NCBI GenBank assembly: GCA_947503335.1
Contig: CANNCY010000001.1
Coordinates: forward strand, 1 to 64,000
Reading direction: 5' to 3'
DNA: 64,000 bases
DNA from: an uncultured Pseudomonadales bacterium
GTDB lineage: Bacteria > Pseudomonadota > Gammaproteobacteria > Pseudomonadales > CANNCY01
The position numbers and the translations under genes are program-made. The notes under the pieces are model-generated. The model ran no database searches, was not told the DNA's origin, and saw nothing but the letters and a program-made list of their open reading frames with translations. Shown here piece by piece: positions 33,124 to 44,378 of this stretch. Within the stretch, counting starts at the first letter, position 1, and each line of letters begins with the position of its first letter.

Positions 33124-33744
33124 ATGGCTAGATATTTAGGACCAACTTGTAAGTTGTCACGTCGTGAAGGTACTGATCTGTTCCTTAAGAGCGGCGTGCG
33201 TCCACTAGAGTCAAAGTGTAAGGCTGAGACTGTACCAGGTGTTCATGGTGCACGTCGTGGTCGTCTATCTGACTATGGTGTTCAGCTTCGTGAGAAGCAA
33301 AAAGTACGTCGTATGTATGGCGTTCTTGAAAAGCAATTCCGCAGCTACTATAAAGAAGCTGCACGTCGTAAAGGCAACACTGGTGAGAACCTGCTTCAGA
33401 TTCTTGAGTGTCGTCTAGACAACGTAGTATACCGCATGGGTTTTGGTGCTACTCGCGCTGAATCTCGTCAGTTGGTATCACACAAGAGCATTCTTGTGAA
33501 CGGTCAGGTTGTAAACGTAGCTTCTTTCCAAGTTAAAGAAGGTGACGTTGTGAGCGTTCGTGAAAAGGCTAAAAAGCAGCTTCGTATTAAGTCTGCTCTT
33601 GAATTGGCTGCACAGCGTGGCGAATCTGATTGGATCGTTCTTGATGCTGCCAAGATGGAAGGTACCTTTAAGCGCGCACCAGAGCGTCTAGATCTCTCTG
33701 CTGAGATCAACGAATCTCTGATCGTCGAACTTTACTCTAAGTAA
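33124..33744 (+). CDS. rpsD: 30S ribosomal protein S4
   Basis: 206 residues. Binds the 16S 5' domain, part of the mRNA entry helicase site; alpha operon regulator in E. coli. [19 protein letters not shown] with Cys9 and Cys32 but no complete zinc site (C-minus form). S4 RNA-binding domain from about 96. Confidence 0.97.
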   Translation: MARYLGPTCKLSRREGTDLFLKSGVRPLESKCKAETVPGVHGARRGRLSDYGVQLREKQKVRRMYGVLEKQFRSYYKEAARRKGNTGENLLQILECRLDNVVYRMGFGATRAESRQLVSHKSILVNGQVVNVASFQVKEGDVVSVREKAKKQLRIKSALELAAQRGESDWIVLDAAKMEGTFKRAPERLDLSAEINESLIVELYSK

Positions 33745-33772
33745 TCAACATAAACTGCCAACGGGTGTTTAT

Positions 33773-34771
33773 ATGCAAAGCATAGTAAGTGACTTTCTGA
33801 CTCCTAAAAATATTGATGTTCAGGAGGTTAGCGCAACCAAAGCCAAAGTAACTCTAGAGCCGCTTGAGCGTGGTTTTGGACATACTCTAGGTGCTGCGTT
33901 GCGTCGCATTTTGCTGTCTTCTATGTCAGGTTGTGCGATCACCGAGGTACAGATCGACGGCGTACTGCACGAGTACAGCGCCATTGAAGGCGTGCAGGAA
34001 GACGTAATTGAGGTTCTAATGAATCTTAAGGGCGTTGCCATTGCAATGGAAGGCAAAGACAGCGCTGAGATCACTCTCAGCCACAAAGGTACTGGTGTCG
34101 TAACTGCGGGCGATTTACAGCTCGAAGGCGACATGGAAGTTAAGAACCCAGATCACGTTATTGCTCACTGCAACGACGCAGCTTCTTTAGAAATGCGTTT
34201 AACAGTGAAGAAAGGGCGTGGTTTCAGTCAAGCTGATGCTGCTGTTGGCGAAGAAGAGACGACTCAGATCGGTCTACTTCGTCTTGATGCAACCTATAGT
34301 CCGGTTGTTCGCGTAGCATACGTAGTTGAGAGCGCTCGTGTTGAACAGCGTACTGACCTAGACAAGCTTGTACTAACTCTAGAGACCAACGGTACTCTGG
34401 ATCCTGAAGAAGCGATTCGCAATGCTGCGACCATTCTTCAGCACCAGCTGGCTGTGTTTGTTGATCTTGAAAGTGAAAAAGAGGCAGAGCCTGCAGAAGA
34501 AGAGGAGCACATTGATCCGATTCTATTGCGTCCTGTCGACGATCTTGAATTGACCGTTCGCTCTGCGAACTGTTTGAAGGCTGAAAATATCTACTACATC
34601 GGTGACCTAATTCAGCGCACTGAAGTAGAGCTTCTAAAAACCCCTAACCTGGGTAAGAAGTCATTGACTGAGATCAAAGATATTTTGGCATCACGTGGTT
34701 TATCGCTAGGTATGCGTCTAGAAAACTGGCCCCCGGCTAGTCTGAAAGGCGACGACCGAGTATTGGCATAG
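33773..34771 (+). CDS. rpoA: DNA-directed RNA polymerase subunit alpha
   Basis: 332 residues. N-terminal domain (about 1-235) dimerises and holds beta and beta'. An acidic linker (about 237-248, [10 protein letters not shown]) leads to the C-terminal domain (about 250-332), which binds UP elements and activators. Its DNA-contacting [11 protein letters not shown] with the key Arg is present. Alpha operon position between rpsD and rplQ. Confidence 0.98.
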   Translation: MQSIVSDFLTPKNIDVQEVSATKAKVTLEPLERGFGHTLGAALRRILLSSMSGCAITEVQIDGVLHEYSAIEGVQEDVIEVLMNLKGVAIAMEGKDSAEITLSHKGTGVVTAGDLQLEGDMEVKNPDHVIAHCNDAASLEMRLTVKKGRGFSQADAAVGEEETTQIGLLRLDATYSPVVRVAYVVESARVEQRTDLDKLVLTLETNGTLDPEEAIRNAATILQHQLAVFVDLESEKEAEPAEEEEHIDPILLRPVDDLELTVRSANCLKAENIYYIGDLIQRTEVELLKTPNLGKKSLTEIKDILASRGLSLGMRLENWPPASLKGDDRVLA

Positions 34772-34821
34772 GGGCTTGCGCCTCTATCCCATCGATAGAA
34801 ATAGTAGTAAGGAATTAAGTC

Positions 34822-35211
34822 ATGCGTCATCGTCATAGTGGCCGTCAGCTTAACCGTAACAGTTCTCACCGTAAGGCCATGTTCCGTAACATGACTGCGT
34901 CTTTGGTTGAGCACGAAGTTATCAAGACCACTCTTCCTAAAGCAAAAGAGTTGCGTCGTTACGCTGAGCCTTTGATTACTCTGGCCAAGCAAGATTCAGT
35001 AGCAAACCGTCGTTTGGCATTTAGCCGTCTACGCTCGAAAGACGCAGTAGGCAAGCTATTCGCTGAGCTAGGCCCACGTTACGAGTCTCGTCCTGGTGGT
35101 TACATTCGTATCCTTAAGTGCGGTTTCCGCGCTGGTGACAACGCACCAATGGCATACGTTGAGCTTGTAGACCGTCCAGTTCTAGAAGCTGAGGCTGAAG
35201 GCGAAGAGTAA
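34822..35211 (+). CDS. rplQ: 50S ribosomal protein L17
   Basis: 129 residues. Tunnel-exit protein; [20 protein letters not shown] and [19 protein letters not shown] are signatures. Last gene of the run from rpsJ; a strong terminator follows. Confidence 0.97.
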   Translation: MRHRHSGRQLNRNSSHRKAMFRNMTASLVEHEVIKTTLPKAKELRRYAEPLITLAKQDSVANRRLAFSRLRSKDAVGKLFAELGPRYESRPGGYIRILKCGFRAGDNAPMAYVELVDRPVLEAEAEGEE

Positions 35212-35231
35212 GTTTTACTCTAAGTCTTGAT

Positions 35232-35267
35232 AAAAACCCGCTACCTTAATTGGTTGCGGGTTTTTTT
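35232..35267 (+). terminator. Terminator after rplQ
   Basis: ACCCGC-TACC / GGTT-GCGGGT stem around TTAATT, A run before, seven T after. It separates rplQ from the convergent HIT gene and could serve both. Confidence 0.92.
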
Positions 35268-35300
35268 ATGCGTGGTGTTTATGCGTGGGTTCGTGGCTGA

Positions 35301-35702
35301 TCAATCGATTGCGGCAAGTATCTTATTTAGCAGTACGATGCGTTCGTTATCTGTACGTTGAGTTGCTTCGCCATAACCCCATATGGGGCCCGGCCATGCG
35401 TCGTCGAATGCAAAGCGCGCTACATGGTGCACATGTAATTGCCTTACGATGTTGCCTATCGCTGCTACGTTCATCTTGGTTGGTGTAAACAAGTGCTGCA
35501 TTAATTCGCATACCTGACGCGATTCCCTTATTAACTGCGTGTGCTGCTCAAAGGATAATTGAAATGCATCGGTTACATCGGGTACCCGGGGTACAAGAAT
35601 CAGCCACGGGTACCTTGCATCGTTATGCAACAGTAGATCACATAATTCAAAACTTGCGACAAAGGTAGTGTCATTCGCGAGTCGTTCATCTAGTCGAAAC
35701 AT
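35301..35702 (-). CDS. HIT-domain nucleotide hydrolase-like protein
   Basis: 133 residues. Histidine-triad fold proteins cleave nucleoside phosphate bonds (for example Ap4A or AMP-lysine type substrates). The triad appears as QLHVHHVAR (88-96, His90, His92, His93), the variant spacing seen in a Pseudomonas-type subfamily rather than the classical HxHxH, preceded by KMNVAAIGN. The substrate is unknown. It starts four bases after the uvrA stop on the same strand, so it is probably cotranscribed with uvrA. Confidence 0.82.
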   Translation of the reverse strand: MFRLDERLANDTTFVASFELCDLLLHNDARYPWLILVPRVPDVTDAFQLSFEQHTQLIRESRQVCELMQHLFTPTKMNVAAIGNIVRQLHVHHVARFAFDDAWPGPIWGYGEATQRTDNERIVLLNKILAAID

Positions 35703-35706
35703 TGCT

Positions 35707-38535
35707 CTACCCTTTGGCCAGCATTGGTTTTAAGAACTCACCTGTATACGAGCCTTTTATTTTTGATACTTGCTCGGGTGTGCCTTCAGCAATGATCTGC
35801 CCGCCACCAGAGCCACCTTCTGGGCCTAAATCAATAATCCAGTCGGCTGTCTTAATAACGTCAAGATTGTGCTCGATTACAGCAACGGTATTGCCGTGGT
35901 CTCTTAGTCGGTGTAATACATCAAGTAATAGCTGTATGTCGGCAAAGTGAAGGCCGGTAGTAGGTTCGTCTAAGATATAAAGTGTTTTGCCCGTATCGCG
36001 CTTAGAAAGCTCTTTTGCGAGTTTTACACGCTGGGCTTCGCCACCTGAGAGCGTTGTGGCCGCTTGACCGAGTTTAATATAGCTCAGGCCAACGTCTAAT
36101 AAAGTTTGGCAGCGCTTCGCGATTACTGGCACTGCGTCGAAGAATTCGCGGGCTTCTTCGATTGTAAGATCGAGTACCTGCGAAATATTTAGCCCCTTGT
36201 ATCGTATCTCTAATGTTTCTCGGTTGTAGCGCTCACCCTTACATACATCACAGGCAACATAGATATCGGGTAAGAAGTGCATTTCAACTTTAGTTACACC
36301 ATCACCTTGGCACGCTTCACAGCGACCGCCCTTAACGTTGAAACTAAACCTACCGGGCTTGTAGCCTCGGCTACGAGCCTCTTGCGTACCCGAGAAAAGT
36401 TCTCGTATAGGCGTGAACATGCCAGTATAGGTAGCTGGGTTAGAGCGGGGTGTGCGCCCAATAGGGCTCTGATCAATGTCGATACACTTATCTAGTTGAT
36501 CTAACCCGTCGACCGATTTATGGGGAGACGCAGTAAGCGTGGTAGCACCGTTCAGCTCGGTGGCAGCCAGCGGATATAGTGTGCGATTGATCAACGTAGA
36601 CTTACCTGAGCCCGATACGCCGGTGATGCAGGTTAGCAAGCCTAGTGGCAACGATAGGTCAACATCTTGTAGGTTGTTGCCACTCGCGCCTGAGATGCTT
36701 AGCGACTGTTTGCCTTTAGGGGTTCGTTTTCTAGGAATCTCGATCTTCTTGCGGCCACTTAAATAGGCACCTGTCAGTGATGCTTCGTTGGCCATTACTT
36801 CGTCAGGCGTACCTTGAGCGATCACTTGACCACCGTGTACGCCTGCACCAGGGCCGATATCAATAACGTAATCAGCTAAGCGAACAGCGTCTTCGTCGTG
36901 TTCAACTACAAGAACCGTGTTGCCTAAGTCTCGTAGTCTAGTGAGAGTCTTAAGTAAGCGCTCATTATCGCGCTGATGCAGGCCGATAGAGGGTTCGTCA
37001 AGTATGTACATAACGCCAACAAGACCTGCGCCGATCTGGCTAGCGAGGCGAATTCGTTGGGCCTCGCCTCCTGATAACGAGTCAGCGCTACGATCTAGCG
37101 TTAAATAGTTGAGCCCTACATCGACTAGAAAGCGTAAGCGATCTTGTAGCTCTTTGATGATTTTCTCGGCGATTTCGCCCTTAGCACCGGTAAGCTCGAG
37201 CTTGTCAAAATAGTCTTTAGCCTCGGCAACCGGCAGCATCACGATACTGGGCAGGCTGTGGTCATCGACAAATACATGGCGAGCAGACTGCTTTAGTCGG
37301 CTACCGTGGCAATCGCTACATGCCGACGTTGTCATGTATTTAGTTAGTTCTTCGCGCACCATGTTGGATTCGGTTTCGCGAAAGCGACGCTCCATATTGG
37401 GGAGAATGCCCTCGAAGCGATGCTTTTTCTTATAGATGTCGCCGCGATCGTTGATGTAGGTGAAATCGATCTGCTCTTTTCCAGAGCCCTCTAATATGAG
37501 CTTTTGCTGTTTCTTGGTTAGTTTCTTCCAAGGTGTTGCCAGGTCAAATTCGTAATGGGCGGCGAGAGATTTGAGCATGTGATAGTAATACACATTGCGC
37601 TGATCCCAACCGCGAATGGCGCCTTCTGACAGTGACGATTCAGGAAACTGAACAACTCGCTCCACATCAAAAAACTGCTTTTGCCCAAGTCCGTCGCAAG
37701 TAGGGCAGGCGCCGGCAGGGTTGTTAAACGAGAACATGCGAGGTTCAAGTTCTTCGATGCTGTAATCACAGACGGGGCAGGCAAAGTTAGCCGAAAAGAT
37801 CTTAGGCTCCCAGTCGTCGCGGTCCATATGACGAACGATAGCAATGCCGTCGGTTAAGCTAAGTGCTGTTTCGAACGATTCGGCCAGACGAAGCTGTAGG
37901 TCATCGCGTACCTTAAAGCGGTCAACGATTACTTCGATCGTGTGCTTTTTATTCTTTTCTAGCAGTGGGGCGTCGTCTAAATCAACTACAATGCCATCGA
38001 TGCGTGCTCTGATAAAACCCTGGCCTTTCAGCTGTTCAATAGTATGTAAGTGCTCGCCTTTACGTTCTTTTACTACGGGTGCGAGTAGCATCAGCTTTTC
38101 ACCTTCGGGCAGCGCCAGTACTTGGTCTACCATTTCGGTGACTGTTTGCGCTGCAAGGGGTAGGTCGTGATCAGGGCAGCGTGGCTCACCCGCACGGGCA
38201 AACAGCAAGCGCAGGTAATCGTATATCTCGGTGATGGTACCAACGGTTGAACGAGGGTTGTGCGAAGTGCTTTTTTGCTCAATCGAAATGGCCGGTGACA
38301 ACCCCTCAATGTGGTCAACCTCGGGTTTCTCCATCATCGATAAAAATTGGCGAGCATAGGTAGACAGCGACTCTACGTACCGGCGCTGCCCTTCAGCGTA
38401 AAGGGTGTCAAAGGCTAGCGATGACTTACCAGAACCCGAAAGCCCTGTAATGACGACTAGTTTGTCGCGAGGGATATCTAGATCAATATTCTTAAGATTA
38501 TGGGTGCGCGCACCACGCACATGAATGGTATCCAT
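35707..38535 (-). CDS. uvrA: Excinuclease ABC subunit A
   Basis: 942 residues, standard length. Damage-recognition ATPase of nucleotide excision repair; works with UvrB and UvrC. Two ABC modules: Walker A GLSGSGKS at 31-38 and a second GVSGSGKS in the C-terminal half. Each module has an LSGGEAQR signature and an [10 protein letters not shown] or [10 protein letters not shown] Walker B. Two zinc modules with CPVC...CPTC and CEAC...CDVC. No CTGT-N8-ACAG LexA box was seen in the 138-base gap shared with the divergent MFS gene. Confidence 0.98.
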   Translation of the reverse strand: MDTIHVRGARTHNLKNIDLDIPRDKLVVITGLSGSGKSSLAFDTLYAEGQRRYVESLSTYARQFLSMMEKPEVDHIEGLSPAISIEQKSTSHNPRSTVGTITEIYDYLRLLFARAGEPRCPDHDLPLAAQTVTEMVDQVLALPEGEKLMLLAPVVKERKGEHLHTIEQLKGQGFIRARIDGIVVDLDDAPLLEKNKKHTIEVIVDRFKVRDDLQLRLAESFETALSLTDGIAIVRHMDRDDWEPKIFSANFACPVCDYSIEELEPRMFSFNNPAGACPTCDGLGQKQFFDVERVVQFPESSLSEGAIRGWDQRNVYYYHMLKSLAAHYEFDLATPWKKLTKKQQKLILEGSGKEQIDFTYINDRGDIYKKKHRFEGILPNMERRFRETESNMVREELTKYMTTSACSDCHGSRLKQSARHVFVDDHSLPSIVMLPVAEAKDYFDKLELTGAKGEIAEKIIKELQDRLRFLVDVGLNYLTLDRSADSLSGGEAQRIRLASQIGAGLVGVMYILDEPSIGLHQRDNERLLKTLTRLRDLGNTVLVVEHDEDAVRLADYVIDIGPGAGVHGGQVIAQGTPDEVMANEASLTGAYLSGRKKIEIPRKRTPKGKQSLSISGASGNNLQDVDLSLPLGLLTCITGVSGSGKSTLINRTLYPLAATELNGATTLTASPHKSVDGLDQLDKCIDIDQSPIGRTPRSNPATYTGMFTPIRELFSGTQEARSRGYKPGRFSFNVKGGRCEACQGDGVTKVEMHFLPDIYVACDVCKGERYNRETLEIRYKGLNISQVLDLTIEEAREFFDAVPVIAKRCQTLLDVGLSYIKLGQAATTLSGGEAQRVKLAKELSKRDTGKTLYILDEPTTGLHFADIQLLLDVLHRLRDHGNTVAVIEHNLDVIKTADWIIDLGPEGGSGGGQIIAEGTPEQVSKIKGSYTGEFLKPMLAKG

Positions 38536-38673
38536 AAAAGCTACTGCGTTGCGTTAGATCAAACATTCAGTATAACCCCGAACCCCATAATTCCATCAAC
38601 TTGTTGTGCCTTTAATTGGACTATTTTGTTAAAGTAGCAGGCTAAATTTTAAGATTGCGTGCACATTGCCTGA

Positions 38674-39855
38674 ATGAATCAATATCCACCAGTAAAGTCG
38701 ACCGTAGCAGCCATCGCCTCACTCTATTGGGTGCGTATGATGGGCTTATTTATGGTGCTACCTGTGCTCTCGATATACGCGGGGCAATATCAGCTTGCAA
38801 CGCCAATGCTCATCGCAATGGCAATCGGCATCTATGGTTTGACTCAGGGGCTTTTACAAATTCCGTTGGGCATGCTTTCAGACAGAATAGGGCGGCTTCC
38901 GGTATTGTTTATGGGCTTTACCCTATTTGCAGTTGGTAGTGTTACCGCCGCGATTAGCGAATCGATCTGGGGGTTAATTGCCGGGCGAGCATTACAGGGC
39001 GCGGGAGCGGTTGCTGGCGTGCTAATGGCGTTATTGGCTGATACAACCTCTGAAAAAGTGCGAACACCCGCTATGGCGGGCGTTGGGGCCAGTATTGGTT
39101 TGGCCTTTGCTATTGCGATGGTGTTGTCACCATGGCTGGCTAGTACGTATGGTATCAGCAGTGTATTTTGGTTCTCGGCGGGTGTGGGCGTATTGTCGAT
39201 TGTACTGCTAGCTACGGTTGTCGCTCGCCCAAAGCAAAATAATCAACGCATTCAGTTAGCCGATTTAAGCGGGTTATTGTCATCGCCTAAATTAGTTGTT
39301 GGGTACAGTGGCATCTTTGTGGTTCACTTGTTGTTGATGGTGTTGTTTGTTGTTGTTCCGCAACGCTTAGTAGCCCAGACAGGCTTAGAAGTTGCCAATC
39401 ACAGTTGGATCTATCTTGGGGCGATGTTTGCCGGCTTTGTGGGTATGGTGCCTATGATGATTTTAGCTGAGCGCCGTAAACGCCATACAACAGCGTTTAT
39501 GCTTGGGGCAGTTATGCTAGGGGGGGCGGTTGTATGGGCTAGTTTAGCTGCCGGCTACAACCTGATTGGGGCGATCGTTTTGTTTTTTATTGGCTTCAAT
39601 GCATTAGAAGCATTGTTGCCTAGTTATGTGTCTAAGGCTGCGCCGGTGCAGTCGAAGGGCACTGTAATGAGTATTTTCGCGACTAGTCAATTTATCGGCA
39701 CATTTATAGGTGCTGTGATTGGTGGTTCAATTATCGCAGGTGCGAGTGGTATTGGGGTGGTGACGCTGATTGCGGCGCTACCAGTTGTGTGGGCCACCGC
39801 CAGCATTATTTTAATAGGGAGACAGCAATGGCCAGCAGAGGCATCAATAAAGTAA
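38674..39855 (+). CDS. MFS exporter, YajR-like
   Basis: 393 residues, about twelve membrane segments. The motif A region between TM2 and TM3 reads [11 protein letters not shown] (about 66-76), and motif-C-like Gly-rich TM5 follows. It resembles the drug/H+ antiporter group that includes YajR, but lacks YajR's C-terminal cytoplasmic domain. The substrate is unknown. It is divergent from uvrA and its last 28 bases overlap ssb, an arrangement that follows the Pseudomonas order uvrA - MFS - ssb. Confidence 0.85.
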   Translation: MNQYPPVKSTVAAIASLYWVRMMGLFMVLPVLSIYAGQYQLATPMLIAMAIGIYGLTQGLLQIPLGMLSDRIGRLPVLFMGFTLFAVGSVTAAISESIWGLIAGRALQGAGAVAGVLMALLADTTSEKVRTPAMAGVGASIGLAFAIAMVLSPWLASTYGISSVFWFSAGVGVLSIVLLATVVARPKQNNQRIQLADLSGLLSSPKLVVGYSGIFVVHLLLMVLFVVVPQRLVAQTGLEVANHSWIYLGAMFAGFVGMVPMMILAERRKRHTTAFMLGAVMLGGAVVWASLAAGYNLIGAIVLFFIGFNALEALLPSYVSKAAPVQSKGTVMSIFATSQFIGTFIGAVIGGSIIAGASGIGVVTLIAALPVVWATASIILIGRQQWPAEASIK

Positions 39856-40457
39856 TCATCGTAGGTCGTCTAGGCCAAGACCCAGAAGTGCGTCAAACAC
39901 AAAGTGGTTCGGCAGTAACTAACGTTTCACTTGCTACGAGCGAGTCTTGGAACGACAAAGCAACGGGCCAGCCAGTAGAGCGTACCGAGTGGCACCGTGT
40001 TGTTTTCTTTAATCGTCTAGGCGAGATTGCGGGCGAGTACCTAAAGAAGGGTTCTCAAGTTTATATTGAAGGCTCTCTTCGCACACGTAAGTGGCAAGAT
40101 CAGCAAGGGCAAGACCGCTACACTACCGAGATTGTAGCGAACGAAATGCAAATGCTTGGCGGTCGCCCTGATGGCCAGGCGCCTCAGCAAGGTGGCTATC
40201 AGCAACCTGCTGCACAGGCTATGCCTCAGGCAACTGCACAGCCAGCGATGCAACAGGCTCCTCAGCAAGCAGCACCGCAACAGATGCAGCCAGCTAATCA
40301 AGCACAGCAGCAGGCGACAGGTGGCTTGATGCCAAACCAAGGTTATCAGCAACCAATGCAGCAGCAACCTGTACAGCAGCCGCAGCGCCAGCCAATGCAG
40401 CAACAGCCAGCGGCTCCGATGGATATGGGTTCTTTCGACGACGATATCCCCTTTTAG
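39828..40457 (+). CDS. ssb: Single-stranded DNA-binding protein
   Basis: 209 residues from ATG 39828 ([22 protein letters not shown] split at the first strand), behind AGGGAGACAGCA. The OB fold covers about 1-112. A long Gln/Pro/Met-rich, low-complexity linker (about 118-198) follows, then the acidic protein-interaction tip [12 protein letters not shown]. The start lies inside the 3' end of the MFS gene, so the two are cotranscribed at least partly. Longer linker than E. coli SSB (178). Confidence 0.97.
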   Translation: MASRGINKVIIVGRLGQDPEVRQTQSGSAVTNVSLATSESWNDKATGQPVERTEWHRVVFFNRLGEIAGEYLKKGSQVYIEGSLRTRKWQDQQGQDRYTTEIVANEMQMLGGRPDGQAPQQGGYQQPAAQAMPQATAQPAMQQAPQQAAPQQMQPANQAQQQATGGLMPNQGYQQPMQQQPVQQPQRQPMQQQPAAPMDMGSFDDDIPF

Positions 40458-40485
40458 AGCTTTAAACTCTTATCGTTGTTACATA

Positions 40486-40521
40486 AAAAAGGCTAGTGAC
40501 AGGTTTGTCACTAGCCTTTTT
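40486..40521 (+). terminator. Bidirectional terminator between ssb and the S9 peptidase
   Basis: Perfect 16-bp stem AAAAAGGCTAGTGACA / TGTCACTAGCCTTTTT with a GGTT loop. Convergent genes end on either side (40457 and 40540). Confidence 0.95.
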
Positions 40522-40539
40522 GCGTTTTTACTTGTTGGA

Positions 40540-42465
40540 TTAATTTAAGTTGTCGCTTAAAAAGTTAACAACGCGTTGATAGTGCTCGACACGATTTTCG
40601 TCGTCGAATATGCCGTGCCCCTCACCGACTAATTTGACGTATTCGTATTCGTAGTTAATTGCATCTAGCGACTTAATCAACGACTCAACTTGTTCGATCG
40701 GGGTGCGTTCGTCTTTTGTGCCGTGAATCAACAGCAAGTTAGAGTTCAGTTTATCGACGTTGGCCGAAGGAGAGAAGCGAGTTAGCTGCGCCATGTCGGT
40801 GCCAAGAGCGTCGTTTAGGTATTGCTCGCCGTAAACGTAGTCATCAATGATGTCGCCTTCTTTATACATAAGGGGTAGATCATAGACACCAGCCATGCCA
40901 ATGGTGCACTGAAATAGGTCGGGGCGCATAATCGAGCTTTGTAATGCAGAGTACGCTCCAAAGCTTGCTCCCATGATGCAAATCTTATCTTTCGTCGCGT
41001 AGCCTTTTTCGATCGCCCATTCGATACCCGAAATGATATCTTGCTGAATATCGCTGCCCCATTTTTGATAGCCTGCTCGCCTAAAGTTATGGCCATATCC
41101 GCCACTCCCCCTAAAATTGACTTGCAGGGTTCTAAAGCCGTGAGCGCCTAAGATTTGAATAGTTGGGTCGTACCTCCACCAGTCACGAGGGCCGTGAGGG
41201 CCTCCATGCACGTAGACTACCAGTGGCATCGCTCCTTTCACGTCTGGGCGCGACATATAACCATTGATGGTTAGGCCGTCAAAGCTGCCAAACTGAATTG
41301 GGTCAACCATTGTATTGAAAGGAGGTTTAACATCTTGTGCCCAACTAACGAGCGGTCGCAAGCCATCTTTTTCTTCAAAGAGGTAATAGGTACCGGGGTC
41401 GTATTCAGACGATACTTTTACGATCATTCGCTTAGCATCTTTGCTACGGCTAGTGATGTCTACATATTGCGAGCCAAACTGTTTAATGAGCTTGTAGAAT
41501 GTTTTCGCTTCAGGCGACTTTTTGTTTAGAACTACATAGCCCGGAAACCCAGGTTCGATACCGACTGCATACACGTCAGACGGTGAGCTTTTGTGTGACG
41601 ACGCGATATCGACCGTTTTGTGTTTATACAGTAGTTTAGGATTTTCCCCTGCTTTATCGTATTGATATAGAGCAGATAGCCCGTCGGGGGCTTCTTGCCG
41701 TGCGATAAAGCCCTTTTCGTTGATTGCTATTGGGCGTGCATCGGTGTTTAGTTTAAGCCACTCATCGCCCGTAAAGTGATATAAGGATCCTTTATCATAG
41801 CCAGAAGAGCCAACGGCGTATTCAATTTCACGGTCTTCGTTGATGATGAATCTTGGGCTTAAAATATTCGGTGAGTTAGAGCTATTTCGAAGCGCGCCGT
41901 TATAGATGTTTAATCTTGCAACCTTATGAGTTGTGGTGCCATCTCGCGACATAGGTTGATACGAAATTAAGATATGTTTCTTGTCTTTTGGTAGCCGAGT
42001 GATAATTTGGTCAGCCCAACCTCGAACAGGTTCGCGCTTTTTGATGCGAGACATGTCTTTAGCATTGTTTGTTCGCATGCTAAAGATAAAGTCGCCTTTG
42101 CTACCGTCGTAGTTAACTGCATAAAGCTCGCCAAAGTACTTAAGTTGTTCTTGGTCTTTCTCTTTGCGAGCTACTTTCATTACGATACGCTCGTCGTTAC
42201 CCCAGATATAGCTAACAATCTCGTATTTACCGGGAAAGCTAATTCGACTCTCTATTTTGTTCTTGTCTATATTAAGTATGATTAATGCGTTGTCGTCGCC
42301 CTGCTCGCGCAACATTGCGAGTAGCCTACCGTCGGGTGATAGCCTGAGATTAGAAGCTACACCGGGATTGATATAGGGTTCGATTTTTTCAAGAGACGAT
42401 GCGTGGGCATAGCCAGTCAGCATGGTCATAGCCATAGAGGTTAGAAATATAGCGATCCTACGCAT
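40540..42465 (-). CDS. S9-family prolyl oligopeptidase-like peptidase, exported
   Basis: 641 residues from ATG 42465, eight bases after AAGG; a GTG three codons upstream is possible. Signal peptide about 1-22 (cleavage near AHA), so periplasmic. The middle (about 35-370) looks like a beta-propeller gating domain; the C-terminal alpha/beta hydrolase has YVHGGPHG (oxyanion strand), GASFGAYS with nucleophile Ser501, HGTKDERTP with Asp585, and GEGHGIF with His617. Likely cleaves short peptides, in the acylaminoacyl/dipeptidyl peptidase branch. Substrate unknown. Monocistronic by layout, with the shared terminator at 40486. Confidence 0.9.
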   Translation of the reverse strand: MRRIAIFLTSMAMTMLTGYAHASSLEKIEPYINPGVASNLRLSPDGRLLAMLREQGDDNALIILNIDKNKIESRISFPGKYEIVSYIWGNDERIVMKVARKEKDQEQLKYFGELYAVNYDGSKGDFIFSMRTNNAKDMSRIKKREPVRGWADQIITRLPKDKKHILISYQPMSRDGTTTHKVARLNIYNGALRNSSNSPNILSPRFIINEDREIEYAVGSSGYDKGSLYHFTGDEWLKLNTDARPIAINEKGFIARQEAPDGLSALYQYDKAGENPKLLYKHKTVDIASSHKSSPSDVYAVGIEPGFPGYVVLNKKSPEAKTFYKLIKQFGSQYVDITSRSKDAKRMIVKVSSEYDPGTYYLFEEKDGLRPLVSWAQDVKPPFNTMVDPIQFGSFDGLTINGYMSRPDVKGAMPLVVYVHGGPHGPRDWWRYDPTIQILGAHGFRTLQVNFRGSGGYGHNFRRAGYQKWGSDIQQDIISGIEWAIEKGYATKDKICIMGASFGAYSALQSSIMRPDLFQCTIGMAGVYDLPLMYKEGDIIDDYVYGEQYLNDALGTDMAQLTRFSPSANVDKLNSNLLLIHGTKDERTPIEQVESLIKSLDAINYEYEYVKLVGEGHGIFDDENRVEHYQRVVNFLSDNLN

Positions 42466-42630
42466 GTATAACACCTTATTTTTATTAGCTATTTATACTA
42501 ACTCAAATTAAGTTGATCTGTCATACATCAAAGTCCGAGCTTTTATGTATTTAGCGGCATGTCACATTTAGATATCACGATGTTTACGTGGTATGGTCTA
42601 ACGCATGACTGATTAGACGAAAGAAAAATT

Positions 42631-43122
42631 ATGACTCCATTAAATACGGCCGTGCTAACGCTTTCTGACACTAGAACTTACGACAACGACACCTCAGGTG
42701 ATTTTCTTGTGGCTGCTGCTAAAGAGGCAGGGCATGTAGTTGTTGCTCGGGAGCTTCACGAAGACTGTCGATATAAAATGCGCGCAACGGTAAGTCAGTG
42801 GATTGCCTCGCCAGACGTGCAAGTTGTGTTGGTAACAGGCGGTACAGGGTTTGCTGGGCGAGATTCGACGCCCGAATCTTTAACGCCTTTGTTCGACAAG
42901 CAGATCGAGGGTTTTGGCGAGATTTTTAGATACGAGTCATACAAAGAAATCGGCAGCTCTACTATTCAGTCTAGAGCTGTTGCCGGTATGGCTAATGGCG
43001 TAGTGATCTTTTGTATGCCTGGTTCTACTGGGGCGTGTAAAACTGCATGGAAGCTCATCGAAGAGCAGTTAAATAGTGAGCACAAGCCCTGTAATTTTGC
43101 GAAAGTGCTTAAACAGGTTTAG
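42631..43122 (+). CDS. moaB: Molybdenum cofactor biosynthesis protein MoaB
   Basis: 163 residues. MoaB/Mog-type fold that adenylylates molybdopterin or assists that step. LSDTRTYDNDTSGDFL near the N terminus, the molybdopterin-binding LVTGGTGFAGRDSTPESL (about 71-88), and the C-terminal MPGSTGACKTAW. Its TAG is overlapped by the moeA start region, so the two are one unit. No other cofactor genes are in the window. Confidence 0.93.
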   Translation: MTPLNTAVLTLSDTRTYDNDTSGDFLVAAAKEAGHVVVARELHEDCRYKMRATVSQWIASPDVQVVLVTGGTGFAGRDSTPESLTPLFDKQIEGFGEIFRYESYKEIGSSTIQSRAVAGMANGVVIFCMPGSTGACKTAWKLIEEQLNSEHKPCNFAKVLKQV

Positions 43123-44336
43123 TGATGATCGATTTAGAGCAGGCGCTTGCAAATATCCTCGATTGCATTGAGGCCATCGATGAAATTGAAGAGGTCGGTT
43201 TAGATTGGTTGGCTGGGCGCACCCTGGCACAGCCGGTGTTGGCAAGTACTAATCAACCACCGTTCGACAACAGCGCAATGGACGGCTATGCAGTTGCCGC
43301 TCCATTACAGGCGAATAGTACACTTGAGGTTACTGCGAGAATCGCTGCAGGTGAAGTACCAGCGCCGCTAAGTCATGGTTGTGCGCGTATCTTCACGGGC
43401 GCTGTGATGCCTGCAGGGGCAAATGCCGTGGTCATGCAAGAGCAGGTTTCTCGTCTGAGTGAAACTCAGGTTCGTGTCGAAGTCGATGTAGACGCAGGCG
43501 CAAATGTTCGCAATGCTGGTGAAGATTTTTCTAGCGGGCAAGTGCTAATAAAAGCAGGAACCGTCATGTCAGCTATTGATGTAGCGCTCACTGCAGCAGC
43601 TGGCCGGGCGAGCGCGTCGGTTGTAAGGCGGCCACGCGTAGCTATCTTGGCCACTGGCGATGAGCTAGTAACACCCGGTGACGCGTTGGCGCCAGGCCAG
43701 ATATACAACTCAAATCAATTCTTTTTAGAAAGCTACGCCAAAACCTTAGGTGCCGAGGTAGTTGTTGCTGAGCATAGTGGCGACACCTTGGCTGAAACAA
43801 AACAAAAATTGTCTGAGCTAGCGGCAACCGCAGATATTATTGTTACATCGGGCGGGGCTTCTGTTGGCGAAGAAGACCATCTAAAGACTGCGATCAAAGA
43901 ACTGGGCGAATTACAGCTTTATAAGATTAAGATGAAGCCCGGTAAGCCGGTTTTGTTTGGTCGACTAACGTCTGGCCGCGAAGTACCGGTGCTAGGGCTA
44001 CCCGGTAACCCGGTATCAACAGTGGTGACGGCGGCATTACTGCTTAAGCCCTGTGTTGAAAAACTGGCTGGTAAGGCTGTCGAAAAGGTTGCACATCATT
44101 CTGTGTTGTCGACATTTAATCGTGCCGCCGCTAAGCGTCGCGAATTTATTCGCGCTAGAGTAGAAGTGAATGAAGAGGGAGTGTCGATTGCGAAACCCTA
44201 TTCGTCGCAAGGTTCGGGCGTGTTGAGTTCTCTCGGGTGGGCTACACATTTAATAGATATTGAAGCTGGCGTCGAAGTGAGCGTTGGCGATGAACTATCA
44301 GTTATTGCGCTAAAGGATCTGAACTTGGCAGGTTAG
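43122..44336 (+). CDS. moeA: Molybdopterin molybdenumtransferase MoeA
   Basis: 404 residues if GTG 43122 is used, 403 from ATG 43125. Inserts molybdate into adenylylated molybdopterin. NSAMDGYAV at about 49-57, FTGAVMPAGANAVVMQE, the MPT-binding TSGGASVGEEDH and the GLPGNPVS loop are all present; domain order is normal. Start overlaps the moaB stop, so translation is coupled. Confidence 0.95.
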   Translation: MMIDLEQALANILDCIEAIDEIEEVGLDWLAGRTLAQPVLASTNQPPFDNSAMDGYAVAAPLQANSTLEVTARIAAGEVPAPLSHGCARIFTGAVMPAGANAVVMQEQVSRLSETQVRVEVDVDAGANVRNAGEDFSSGQVLIKAGTVMSAIDVALTAAAGRASASVVRRPRVAILATGDELVTPGDALAPGQIYNSNQFFLESYAKTLGAEVVVAEHSGDTLAETKQKLSELAATADIIVTSGGASVGEEDHLKTAIKELGELQLYKIKMKPGKPVLFGRLTSGREVPVLGLPGNPVSTVVTAALLLKPCVEKLAGKAVEKVAHHSVLSTFNRAAAKRREFIRARVEVNEEGVSIAKPYSSQGSGVLSSLGWATHLIDIEAGVEVSVGDELSVIALKDLNLAG

Positions 44337-44378
44337 GTGGCATGAAAAGTGCTTCGATTGGGCAAATAGACTTAGAGT

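Noticed and set aside
38536-38673. SOS (LexA) box expected before uvrA and often before ssb
   Set aside because: No CTGT-N8-ACAG or close variant seen in the divergent gap, nor before ssb.
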